NCBI GenBank assembly: GCA_964457925.1
Contig: CAYWGH010000004.1
Span: forward strand, 124,001 to 188,000
Direction of reading: 5' to 3'
DNA from: Coneutiohabitans sp964457925
GTDB lineage: Bacteria > Zhuqueibacterota > Zhuqueibacteria > Zhuqueibacterales > Zhuqueibacteraceae
Length of the DNA: 64,000 nt
The notes beneath the pieces were generated by a model. That model did not search any database. It was not told the DNA's origin and saw nothing but the letters and a program-made list of their open reading frames with translations. This document shows, in pieces, positions 1 through 8,260 of this stretch. Numbering within the stretch: position 1 is the stretch's first letter; every line of letters starts with the position of its first letter. Position numbers and translations under genes: made by a program.

Positions 1-384
1 ATAACAAAATCCTTCGGCTTTATCGGCAAACGCATGATGAAAACCGCCGCCAATGTGTATCGCGATACCCTGTTCCAAGGCCAACTCTGCCGCGCGAATG
101 GTGCCCCCGGCCGCCAGCGTTGACATCGCGACAATCTCGTGCGTCAGCGGTAATTCCGAGTAGGCCGTGCGCGAGGTGTGATTGAGCTGCTCCAAATCAG
201 CAAGATAAGCCGGGGTGTGAACACGCAATAATTGTTCACGGGTGGCAGCAATGGGGCTTTCAAACTGAGAAGCCGGTACGTGAAATTCTTCCGTCAGGCG
301 CTCATAGATCATGCGATACTTTGCGATCGGAAAAACGTGCCCGCCGATGTCGACGAGATAACTGGGAGAATAAATGAATTGCAT
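1..384 (-). CDS. Histone deacetylase-superfamily (AcuC-like) hydrolase, 3' end outside the window
   Basis: The first 128 codons of a minus-strand gene that runs off the left edge. Residues 110-118 read HIGGGFHHA and are followed by a GFC at 125-127, the signature in which the two histidines of zinc-dependent HDAC/acetylpolyamine amidohydrolases sit. The start is the ATG at 384; the N-terminus (MQFIYSPSYLVDIGGH) matches the usual beginning of bacterial members. The family deacetylates acyl-amines; the substrate cannot be told here, and the zinc ligands further downstream are not visible. It lies 16 bp after pgl on the same strand and is probably co-transcribed with it. Confidence 0.85.
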   Translation of the reverse strand, partial: MQFIYSPSYLVDIGGHVFPIAKYRMIYERLTEEFHVPASQFESPIAATREQLLRVHTPAYLADLEQLNHTSRTAYSELPLTHEIVAMSTLAAGGTIRAAELALEQGIAIHIGGGFHHAFADKAEGFCY

Positions 385-400
385 AGCGTGAAACAATTCA

Positions 401-1147
401 TTAGCGTAATTGCGTTGCCGCGGCTGCATCCAAAAACCAGGTCAGCGCGCCCGGATCCGGCTGCACAAGTTGCGCAGGAATTTTTTGCGATGATTTCTTG
501 TGCTGCAGCGCAAGCGCAACCATTTCGGCCTTTTCTGCGCCGGTCACCAAAAACCAAACCTGTGCAGCGGCATTGATCACCGGTAACGTCAGCGTCACAC
601 GGTGTGTCTGCAATTGCGGAGCTTCATTTGCGACAACCCAGCGCTGCCTTTCGGCAAGGGCCGCGGTTTCCGGAAACAAGGAAGCGATGTGTCCGTCTGC
701 ACCCATGCCAAGCAGAATCAAATCAAAACGCGGCATTGCCGCAGCATCATTCTCAAAAAAAATGCGCAATTCGTTGGCATAGCTGCCGGCCGCGGCGTTT
801 AAATCGCGGTACTCAGCCGGTATGCGGTGAATATTCGCCACCGGCAGCGCGATTTTTTGTATCAATGTTTCATGCACCATGCGATAATTGCTGTCGCGGT
901 GTTCCGGCGGCACACATCGTTCATCTCCCCAAAACAAATGAACGTGTTGCCAGTCAATTTTTTCAGACAATGGCGCAGCGGCCAGCAGGCGATACATTTG
1001 TTTGGGCGTTGAGCCGCCTGCCAGTGCAACGCTGAATCGTCCGCGTTGTCGTATCGCTTCGGCAGACAATGCCGTAAACTCCTCTGCCGTACGCAGGGCA
1101 ACGGCTGCGGCATTTTCCAGAATAGAAACTTTGTGTTCAAGACTCAT
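401..1147 (-). CDS. pgl: 6-phosphogluconolactonase (DevB/SOL type)
   Basis: Product of 248 residues that hydrolyses 6-phosphoglucono-1,5-lactone to 6-phosphogluconate, the second step of the oxidative pentose phosphate pathway. The phosphate-binding loop AGGSTPKQ is at residues 43-50, and WGDERCV, a hallmark of the family, at 72-78; GMGADGHIASLFP follows in the middle of the chain. Length is normal. It starts at the ATG at 1147, 49 bp after opcA, and the order zwf-opcA-pgl on one strand points to a single transcription unit for NADPH supply. Confidence 0.95.
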   Translation of the reverse strand: MSLEHKVSILENAAAVALRTAEEFTALSAEAIRQRGRFSVALAGGSTPKQMYRLLAAAPLSEKIDWQHVHLFWGDERCVPPEHRDSNYRMVHETLIQKIALPVANIHRIPAEYRDLNAAAGSYANELRIFFENDAAAMPRFDLILLGMGADGHIASLFPETAALAERQRWVVANEAPQLQTHRVTLTLPVINAAAQVWFLVTGAEKAEMVALALQHKKSSQKIPAQLVQPDPGALTWFLDAAAATQLR

Positions 1148-1196
1148 GTGACAAACGATTCATGCGGCCCGCGCCATGCTGCGAAAACACGCTGGC

Positions 1197-2372
1197 TTAC
1201 AACAACTGCGTCGCTTTGCGCAAGGCCTTCTCGTAAACTTCGTCGCGTTGATTGCGATCGAGCGCATGCGCCATCAAAGCCGCCAGTGTATTTTCATTGA
1301 ATGGCCGCACGTGCGCCGGCGCTTCTTGCACGCGCTGCCCAAATCCAGAGATCGTCGCTTGCAACGTGGCGCTGTTTTCAACGGACAGGCAAGAGATTAA
1401 AATCTCAGTTTGTTGCTGCTTGTGTTGAGCGATGAGATTTACGCGGGCCAATCCCGGTTCCGACAACTCTTCCGTGATGATTTCCGTTACTATCTCGCCG
1501 CTCTCGGCCTGCCATAATGCGCGCAGGCCGTTCTCCGCCGCCGCAAAAGGTTCGGTGAGCCGCCAGTTTAATTGCGCCGCCAGCCAACCGATCAACAGCG
1601 CGGGCTGCGAAAGTTCAAGCTCTTCTGCCGGGCGCGCCATCACAATGATAACGCGCGCAATGCCGCGCACAGCATCGGCCAGGTCAGGCAACTCAAAAAA
1701 TTGCGCGATCATTTCACGCCAGCCCGCGAGGCGAAGCCAATTCAGGTCGATCACAAAGCCGAACTTCCAATTGCTATGCAGGGCGTTTGCGATTGCGAAG
1801 GTCACGCCCAGATCCTGGGCGGTGGCGGAGTCAAAAATCAAATGATCACTCGCGCCGAGCAGCCGCTCGAAAATCACGGAATCTTGCGGCAGCCCGTGCC
1901 GCCACCACAAAACCACGGGCAGATCACCGATGAGCAACGGCAACACCGTGCCCGGCACTTCTTGCACCGCTTGACCGCGCGCAATCACGGAGATCTGTTC
2001 GCAGCAAACCTGCTTTGCGCCTGCCACGGGCAAATGGCAATGCGCCGAAACATACGCGGTAAGCCCATCTTTTTCGGCCTTGGCATCAACAATCGTCACG
2101 ATCGCGCGGCAAGGATGCCGGCTGGTGAATTCGGCAATCGCCTCGACCGCTTGCTCAGCCGCACCATCATCGTATGCAATCGCCACTAAATTCAGCGTGC
2201 ACGCGCGCATCACAGCGCGCTGATTTTCGTTTTGCATATCAGCGTTGTGTTCAGCGCCCTGATCAACCGCAACCTCCTGCCACAGCGTCGTCAATTCCTT
2301 TTCAATCGCTGCGACGTCGACTGAAAGTTTTTCACCTTGAATGAAGATGTCGGCAGAGTGAGGTGAGGACAT
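1197..2372 (-). CDS. opcA: Glucose-6-phosphate dehydrogenase assembly protein OpcA
   Basis: Product of 391 residues from the ATG at 2372, with a GAGAG motif just upstream; an earlier TTG in frame at 2465 would add 31 unconserved residues and is less likely. The protein has the two-part layout of OpcA, with a variable N-terminal half and a C-terminal half rich in aliphatic segments such as LLIGDLPVVLWWRHGLP near the middle. In cyanobacteria and actinobacteria OpcA is needed for assembly or allosteric activation of G6PDH. Its place directly between zwf and pgl supports the same role here. There are no catalytic motifs to check, so the call rests on overall resemblance and context. Confidence 0.85.
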   Translation of the reverse strand: MSSPHSADIFIQGEKLSVDVAAIEKELTTLWQEVAVDQGAEHNADMQNENQRAVMRACTLNLVAIAYDDGAAEQAVEAIAEFTSRHPCRAIVTIVDAKAEKDGLTAYVSAHCHLPVAGAKQVCCEQISVIARGQAVQEVPGTVLPLLIGDLPVVLWWRHGLPQDSVIFERLLGASDHLIFDSATAQDLGVTFAIANALHSNWKFGFVIDLNWLRLAGWREMIAQFFELPDLADAVRGIARVIIVMARPAEELELSQPALLIGWLAAQLNWRLTEPFAAAENGLRALWQAESGEIVTEIITEELSEPGLARVNLIAQHKQQQTEILISCLSVENSATLQATISGFGQRVQEAPAHVRPFNENTLAALMAHALDRNQRDEVYEKALRKATQLL

Positions 2373-2633
2373 AAAGATTCTCTCGTCTAAATTTGCTAAC
2401 GTTACTGTTGATTTTGCCGGAGGCCTGAAAGAATCGGATTTGATGGCAGAGGTTTGAATCTGCAACCGTTTCTTAACTTGACTAGGTCAGATTCACCGCG
2501 GAGACGCAGCGTTCGCTGAGAATTCACGCAATCTTACTCTGGGAACTGCGCGACTCTGTGGCAGTTTTTGGAAGGTGACACCGTCAAATTAAAAACTTTG
2601 CACTCCTCCGCAAGAGAATTAACGCATCCAATC
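2373..2633. other. opcA-zwf spacer with a degenerate palindromic repeat
   Basis: A 261-bp gap inside an otherwise tight minus-strand run. Around 2491-2531 it holds the string TTCACCGCGGAGACGCAGCG followed by CGCTGAGAATTCACG. This resembles the GC-rich 'TTCACGC...' repeat seen more fully at 13894-13965. No coding frame is supported. A promoter for opcA-pgl could lie here but no convincing -35/-10 pair stands out. Confidence 0.35.
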
Positions 2634-4175
2634 CTAAAGCCTGCGCCACCGTCGGCCGCCGGGCGCGATGAATTCATCTGCCTGTGAAGGCCCCCACGTT
2701 CCGGCTTCATAACTTGCTAACGGTTCATTGCCGCGCTGCTGCCAACCGGTGATGATGCGTGTGACAAATTCCCAGGAGGCTTCAACCTCGTCGCGGCGCG
2801 TGAACAAGGTGGAGTCGCCCAGCATGCAATCCCAGATCAAGCGTTCATAAGCTTCGGGCGATTGTTTGCCGAACGAGGTGCCGTAGCGGAAATCCATGTT
2901 AACGCCGCGCAGTTGCACCGCTGCGCCCGGCAATTTCGCGCTAAACTTGAGCGTGATGCCTTCATCCGGCTGAATGCGCAGCGCCAGGATATTGGATTCC
3001 AGGTTATCTGCGAGCCCGTTTTCAAACAACAAATGCGGCGCAGCTTTAAAGTGAATCGCGATTTCCGTTGCGCGCTTTGGCAGGCGCTTGCCGCTGCGCA
3101 AGAAAAACGGCACACCTGCCCAACGCCAATTGTCAATGTAAAGCTGCAAAGCCACATAGGTTTCAGTATGTGACGTGGGAGGGACGCCGGGCTCCTGCAA
3201 ATAGCCCGGCACTTGTTTGCCGCCGAGCGACCCGGGACCGTATTGCGCACGCACGGTATATTTTTCAACTTCATCCGGCAAAATCGGTCGAATGGCCTGC
3301 AACACTTTTACTTTTTCGTTGCGGACTTCATTGGCAGCAAAAGCAATGGGTGGCTCCATGGCCACGAGCGAGAGCAATTGCAGCATGTGATTTTGAATCA
3401 TGTCGCGCATGACGCCGGCCGTTTCATAATAACCGCCGCGTCCTTCCACGCCGAGATTTTCAGCTACCGTAATCTGCACGTGATCAATATAGTGCCGATT
3501 CCAAATCGGCTCAAAAATGCCGTTGGCCAGGCGAAAAACCAAAATATTCTGCACCGTCTCTTTGCCGAGATAATGGTCGATGCGATAGACTTGATTTTCC
3601 TCGAACACTTGCAGCACTTGTCGATTCAACTCTTGCGCCGTGGCCAAGTCTCGGCCAAACGGCTTTTCAATGATGATGCGCGTCCAGCCGGCGGCATTTT
3701 TTGCCATGCCGGCCTGCCCGAGTTGCTGGATGATTTCCGGATAATAGTCCGGCGGGGTGGCAAGATAAAACAGACGATTGCCGGCTGTGTCATGGCTGCC
3801 ATCCAATTCGGCCAGCAATTGCTGCAAGCCGGTGTAACCGCCGGCATTTTCAAAGGGAGAGGCGTAATAAAAAATCCGCTCGGCAAAATTCTTCAGGAGA
3901 TTGGAATCGTAATTTTTGTTGCGTGAAAATTGGGCGATGGCCTGCACCATTTCCTCGCGAAACTCGGCATGTGTTTTTTCGCGCCGTGCAAAACCCACGA
4001 CGGCAAAATCCTGCGGCAGCAAATTGTCACAGGCCAGATTAAAAAGTGCGGGCAACAGTTTGCGTTTGGTCAAATCGCCGGAAGCCCCAAAAATAACCAT
4101 GGCGTTGGGTGCGGGTGTGCGCTCGCGACGCAGGCCTTCTAGCAGGGGATTTGTGCTGGAGGAATGATTGGGCAT
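2634..4175 (-). CDS. zwf: Glucose-6-phosphate 1-dehydrogenase
   Basis: Product of 513 residues, normal for the family, oxidising glucose 6-phosphate to 6-phosphogluconolactone with NADP. The nucleotide-binding signature GASGDLTKRK is at residues 30-39, and the substrate-binding and catalytic motif RIDHYLGKE lies at about residue 197. The C-terminal half carries the expected RSGKRLPKRATEI segment. It starts at the ATG at 4175 (MPNHSSS). It is the first gene of the pentose-phosphate set and follows the small membrane protein gene by 46 bp. Confidence 0.97.
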   Translation of the reverse strand: MPNHSSSTNPLLEGLRRERTPAPNAMVIFGASGDLTKRKLLPALFNLACDNLLPQDFAVVGFARREKTHAEFREEMVQAIAQFSRNKNYDSNLLKNFAERIFYYASPFENAGGYTGLQQLLAELDGSHDTAGNRLFYLATPPDYYPEIIQQLGQAGMAKNAAGWTRIIIEKPFGRDLATAQELNRQVLQVFEENQVYRIDHYLGKETVQNILVFRLANGIFEPIWNRHYIDHVQITVAENLGVEGRGGYYETAGVMRDMIQNHMLQLLSLVAMEPPIAFAANEVRNEKVKVLQAIRPILPDEVEKYTVRAQYGPGSLGGKQVPGYLQEPGVPPTSHTETYVALQLYIDNWRWAGVPFFLRSGKRLPKRATEIAIHFKAAPHLLFENGLADNLESNILALRIQPDEGITLKFSAKLPGAAVQLRGVNMDFRYGTSFGKQSPEAYERLIWDCMLGDSTLFTRRDEVEASWEFVTRIITGWQQRGNEPLASYEAGTWGPSQADEFIAPGGRRWRRL

Positions 4176-4221
4176 GAAGTCGTTCCGAGTCTGAATGGCA
4201 AAGGGCTGCTGTACAAGCGCA

Positions 4222-4893
4222 TCATGCCATCACTTTCTCCGCCGCTTGCGCCATGGTCAGACGTGCCTTGTGCATACGATACACTGTGGCCGGCAGAATC
4301 AGAATCATCCAAAAAAGCAATGCCCACAGGCTGCTGCAGATCAAGGCAATGCCCAAATAGGCAGTGACCGCGCCAAGATCAAAAAAATTGAAGAGATGGT
4401 TTTCTTCACTCTTGAGCGCAATTTCTTGGGTGGCATCGCTTTCTTTTTTGGATTTGCGCTTGGCGGAGGCGGCAGGCTCAGGTTTGGGGGGGACATACTT
4501 TTGTATCGCCCAGAGGCGCAGCCCTACGCCCGCCGCAAGAAAGAGCAGGCCAAGCCAACTCCACCACGGATCACGCGCAAACGGGCTGGTCCACGCCCAT
4601 TCATGACGATAACGATAATCGGCAATGGGCAAAACGAGATTCGTCAAGAAGCTCAAGCCCGCAATCCAAACCAGCCAGCGGGCATGCTCGCTTTGGCCGT
4701 AGCGTGCGCGAAAGCCTTCCGCTGACGGATGCAGGCTTTCGACCGACCAACGCACGAGCATCAATATAACAAAACCCCACAACAGCGGCTTGCCGCCGAA
4801 ATCGGTTTGCGTCGAAAACAGTCCGACAAACAAACTCAAGAGCAGTGTATAAAATAAAGGTGAAATCAGCTTGCTGATAAAATCCATGTTCAT
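4222..4893 (-). CDS. Integral membrane protein, ICMT-like fold without the catalytic motif
   Basis: Product of 223 residues with about five hydrophobic segments (near residues 10-25, 37-50, 72-90, 117-132 and 180-208). The stretch GLLFLAAGVGLRLWAIQKY and the C-terminal YLGIALICSSLWALLFW followed by a basic tail resemble isoprenylcysteine carboxyl methyltransferase-like proteins. The usual RHPxYxG motif between them is absent and replaced by a charged, Lys/Glu-rich loop. It is therefore probably not an active methyltransferase. The start is the ATG at 4893, with a TTG just before it; the gene sits between alkA and zwf in a same-strand run. Function unknown. Confidence 0.6.
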   Translation of the reverse strand: MNMDFISKLISPLFYTLLLSLFVGLFSTQTDFGGKPLLWGFVILMLVRWSVESLHPSAEGFRARYGQSEHARWLVWIAGLSFLTNLVLPIADYRYRHEWAWTSPFARDPWWSWLGLLFLAAGVGLRLWAIQKYVPPKPEPAASAKRKSKKESDATQEIALKSEENHLFNFFDLGAVTAYLGIALICSSLWALLFWMILILPATVYRMHKARLTMAQAAEKVMA

Positions 4894-4914
4894 CAAAAAT
4901 TAAGAGTGAGAGGT

Positions 4915-5523
4915 TTACAACGGTTGATTATCGAGACTTTCCCATAAATAAAGCGTTGCCAGACTGCGATAGGGCCGCCATTTCTCGGCCATTTTTTGAA
5001 TACGATTTGCCTCGGGCAGCTTGCGCAAGCGATAGGCTTTTTTGATGGCGTTGCGGAAGCCAAGGTCATCGACCGGCAAAACATCCATGCGGCCGAGCGA
5101 AAAAATCAAAAACATCTCAGCCGTCCAGCGACCAATACCTTTGACTTGCGTCAGCATGGCGATGATTTCTTCGTCGTTCAACCGGGCAAAACGCCGGGGA
5201 TTGATCACGCCGGCTTGCCATTTTTCCGACAAATCGCGCAAATATCCCATTTTTTGCCGGGACACGCCTGCGCCACGAAACTGTTCGTCTTGCAATTGCA
5301 GGACGCCAGCCGCTTTGCTGCTGCCGTTGAGCAAACTCTTGAAACGGGTTCGAATCGTCGCTGCCGCTTTGGTGGAAAGCTGCTGCGAGAGAATGGCGTC
5401 AACTAGCGAAAGAAAATACTGTCGATCGAGCGAGAGCTGATAATCGCCATGGCGCGCGATGATGCCGGCCAGCACGGGGTCGACGCGGGCGAGGTGTGCT
5501 TGAGCAGAAGCGAGATTGAGCAT
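4915..5523 (-). CDS. DNA-3-methyladenine glycosylase II (AlkA family, HhH-GPD)
   Basis: Product of 202 residues, the short form without the N-terminal AlkA domain. It has the helix-hairpin-helix VKGIGRWTAEM at residues 127-137 and the GPD region with LPVDDLG at 149-155, where the second Asp (153) should be the catalytic residue. The family excises alkylated purines from DNA as a step of base excision repair. There is no C-terminal iron-sulfur Cys cluster, which argues against MutY or endonuclease III. The start is the ATG at 5523; it is the first gene of the minus-strand run. Confidence 0.9.
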   Translation of the reverse strand: MLNLASAQAHLARVDPVLAGIIARHGDYQLSLDRQYFLSLVDAILSQQLSTKAAATIRTRFKSLLNGSSKAAGVLQLQDEQFRGAGVSRQKMGYLRDLSEKWQAGVINPRRFARLNDEEIIAMLTQVKGIGRWTAEMFLIFSLGRMDVLPVDDLGFRNAIKKAYRLRKLPEANRIQKMAEKWRPYRSLATLYLWESLDNQPL

Positions 5524-5692
5524 GCCGGAAAGTTAAACGATTTTATAAAATGTGCAACTGCTTTGATGCAAAAGTCGAGTCCGCAAAACCGGGGAATTTC
5601 AGGTATATCATAGGGCTGTGTCATGGGCATCACCAGAGGGAGATGCCGTTCCGTTATCTCACCACGTAACTTTCTGCATGAGGCAGGTTGGT

Positions 5693-7003
5693 ATGAAGAA
5701 TAAAGCGCTGGCGCTCGTATTGCTTTTAATCGTGGGGTGCAGCAGCGGTTCCCGCGAAGTGAGTGTGCAACCAAAGCCAAATGTCAAGGCGGAGGATGTC
5801 GCCTCGGCGCGCAAACGTGTGCTCAAAGCGCCGCACGATGCGGAGGCGCGCGCCGCACTCGGCGAAGAGTTGACGCGCATCGGACAATTTCAGGAGGCGG
5901 TGGCGCAATTCGATTCTGCGCTGCTCCATAATCCGGCATTGCTGCGGGCCAAATTCGGCCGCGCCGAAGCATTGTATCAAAAAGGCAATCACGCGCAGGC
6001 TTATCGCGATTATCTCGACGTGTTGAATGATGCTTCCACAACGGCTTACGTGGCGGAAATTGCCGCGCGTGTGGGCATCCCTTTCGCCACCCGCCAGCTT
6101 ACCGCCGGCCCGGGCGACAATCTCAAAGGCCGTTATTCCCTGGCCGGCAATGATATCGTATTCCAATCCAATCGCGACGGCAATTGGGAGATTTACCGCA
6201 TGCCGGTGGACGGCGCAACGGCAACGCGCTTGACGTATGATCCCGCCGATGATGAATCACCGGATTTTTCGCCGGATGGGCGACACATCGTTTTTGCCAG
6301 CACACGCAGCCGTAAAGAAAAACAAAATATCGGTGAGAAGCAGCGCAGCATCTACCTCATGAATGCTTCAGATGGCGGCGGCGTCAAACGGCTCATCTCG
6401 AATGCGTTCGATAATTGGAATCCCATTTTCTCGCCGAAAGGCGGCTGGCTGGTTTTTGTTTCCGATCGCGACGACAAGCGCGACTTGAAATATGGCGAGC
6501 GGCAAAGCGATCTCTTCTTCTATTATCTCGCCGATTCTTCCATCGCGCGTTTTACGCAAGGCTTTGGCGACAAATCCTCGCCCTTTGTGTCGCTCAACGG
6601 CGAAACGATTTTCTACATCAACAATGTTAACGGCGATTTTGAAATTTACGAACAAGGCGTCAGGGAAACGAATGGGCACCGCTTGCTCTTCGAAGGCGGG
6701 GCGAAAGGCAGTCCACAACTTTCAGATGATGGGAAATGGATCGTCTATTTCGAAAAAAACGGCAGTAATTTCGATCTTTACTGTTACCAAGAAGAGCAGC
6801 GCAAACCAATAAGGTTAACTGCGCATCCCGCGCTCGACGCTTTTCCCTGCGTGCAGCGGCAAGGCAGCAAAATTCTTTTCACTTCCAACCGCACCGGCAG
6901 CTACCAGCTTTTTGAGATCGACCTGAAGACGCCAATCTCGCGGGAGGACTTGACTGTTAGCCTTTCCCAGATGCTGGCTGCCAGCAAAGCCAGCTCGGAT
7001 TAA
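5693..7003 (+). CDS. Lipoprotein with TPR repeats and a TolB-like PD40 beta-propeller
   Basis: Product of 436 residues from the ATG at 5693, preceded by AGGCAGG. The start MKNKALALVLLLIVGCSS is a lipoprotein signal with lipobox VGC, so the mature protein is anchored by its cysteine, probably in the outer membrane. Residues ~35-115 form two or three TPR-like helices (ALGEELTRIGQFQEAVAQFD). From ~140 on there are repeated WD40-like blades of the PD40 type (DPADDESPDFSPDGRHIVFA, NWNPIFSPKGGWLVFVSDRD). Such proteins commonly act as scaffolds near the envelope. An upstream in-frame start at 5618 would hide the signal peptide and is rejected. Confidence 0.8.
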   Translation: MKNKALALVLLLIVGCSSGSREVSVQPKPNVKAEDVASARKRVLKAPHDAEARAALGEELTRIGQFQEAVAQFDSALLHNPALLRAKFGRAEALYQKGNHAQAYRDYLDVLNDASTTAYVAEIAARVGIPFATRQLTAGPGDNLKGRYSLAGNDIVFQSNRDGNWEIYRMPVDGATATRLTYDPADDESPDFSPDGRHIVFASTRSRKEKQNIGEKQRSIYLMNASDGGGVKRLISNAFDNWNPIFSPKGGWLVFVSDRDDKRDLKYGERQSDLFFYYLADSSIARFTQGFGDKSSPFVSLNGETIFYINNVNGDFEIYEQGVRETNGHRLLFEGGAKGSPQLSDDGKWIVYFEKNGSNFDLYCYQEEQRKPIRLTAHPALDAFPCVQRQGSKILFTSNRTGSYQLFEIDLKTPISREDLTVSLSQMLAASKASSD

Positions 7004-7057
7004 AAATTTTTAGAAAAATTTGTGAACTTCATTCCATTTTTTGAGTCTAATAAGCTG

Positions 7058-7144
7058 AAAGGTTGAAAAACCTTTTCATCTCTCTACCCTCCCTTCGCGT
7101 GGCAGTGGCAAACCCGGTTTGCCGCTGCCGTGAGAAGGGATTTT
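7058..7144 (+). terminator. Tandem hairpins ending the 5693-7003 transcript
   Basis: A short hairpin (7058-7064 with 7069-7075, loop GAAA) is followed by a long one in which 7090-7113 pairs with 7117-7140, with one mismatch, three G-T pairs and loop CCG. The long hairpin is followed by TTTTAGTTT. It lies between two convergent genes and fits an intrinsic terminator for the plus strand. The long stem may also be a dispersed palindromic repeat. Confidence 0.6.
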
Positions 7145-7278
7145 AGTTTAGTCCCTTCCCTCCTTCCTTCTGGCCCCGCCGGCAAAAACGCATGCGGCGT
7201 TCCAGCCATGATCATCACACAACAAATCGCATTTTTCGCAAGAGAAATGCCTTCAGCGAATGGTCAAGAGGGTTGGCC

Positions 7279-8148
7279 TCAAAACTTTGCGTTTTTCTCC
7301 CGGGGGGTGAACTCGCCGGTTTCCCATTCCCGTCGCATATTTTCCTGCAATGCCCCCAACGCCTGCTCGACATACTCGGGCGCGATGCCAAAAAATTCGT
7401 GAATCATGGCGTGATAATTCTTTTTGAGATTGAGGTTGCGTTTTCCGGCCAGCGTGGTGATACGCATATGTTGTTTATGAATGAAGATCAACTCCTCATC
7501 GCTCACGCGTGTGAGGCATAAGCCGTGCATGCTATTACGATGAAACGAGGCCTGCCAATGCTCGCCGAACTCCGGCAGCGGCGTCGGGTGATCGGCAAAA
7601 CGATAACGCCATTTCATGTCCTGGCGATTGAAGGTGAAGAGATCGTAGCGATTCGCCGGCGGGTCAAAACGCAATTCCACGCCGGTATGTTCGGTATGAA
7701 AAACACGCGGCCGGGCCGGGTCGAGCGCCAGCGGCCGGTGCAGAACGTAACCGGGATCAACAAGATATTTCACCTCGTCGAGTATCACGATCAAAGCGCA
7801 ATGCAAATTGCGGCCGGCGCGCATATCGCCCATGACGATATATGAGGCAAAATCATGGTGCTGCAAAATGCTTTGCAAAAAGAACGTCAGCGAAAAACAG
7901 GTGCCGCCCAATCGCCGGGCTGCATGTTCCTGCATCACTTCCTCCGGCAGGCGAAGGCGCTGTGCGCGATCATCGCCATAGCGGTTGAACTTGATAATCT
8001 TGCTGAGGTTTTCATAGGGTATCTTTGCAAAGTGCGCCAAAATCTCGCGCAAGGTTTCCATCGTTGGGCGTTGGCGCGTCAGCGCATAATGCGAGAGAAA
8101 GTGATCGACGCCTTCACCGTGGCGCGCCGGATCGAGCATAACCGTCAT
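7279..8148 (-). CDS. Arylamine N-acetyltransferase family protein
   Basis: Product of 289 residues with the Cys-His-Asp triad of the family: C84 in RRLGGTCFSL, H116 in RNLHCALIV, and D131 in YLVDPGY. The N-terminal KIPYENLSKI motif is also typical. These enzymes transfer an acetyl group from acetyl-CoA to arylamines or hydrazines; the natural substrate in bacteria is usually unknown. The start is the ATG at 8148. It is divergent from the peroxiredoxin gene across 112 bp, and convergent with the TPR lipoprotein gene. Confidence 0.88.
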   Translation of the reverse strand: MTVMLDPARHGEGVDHFLSHYALTRQRPTMETLREILAHFAKIPYENLSKIIKFNRYGDDRAQRLRLPEEVMQEHAARRLGGTCFSLTFFLQSILQHHDFASYIVMGDMRAGRNLHCALIVILDEVKYLVDPGYVLHRPLALDPARPRVFHTEHTGVELRFDPPANRYDLFTFNRQDMKWRYRFADHPTPLPEFGEHWQASFHRNSMHGLCLTRVSDEELIFIHKQHMRITTLAGKRNLNLKKNYHAMIHEFFGIAPEYVEQALGALQENMRREWETGEFTPREKNAKF

Positions 8149-8260
8149 GATTTTTTCGGCATTCGTAAATTCAGCTTGGGGTTTTGCAGTTTGCGTGCTA
8201 CATTGCGCTCAAGATAACAAATTTAATTTTGCGAATCCGCCAGTTTTTTAGGAGCCGCTC

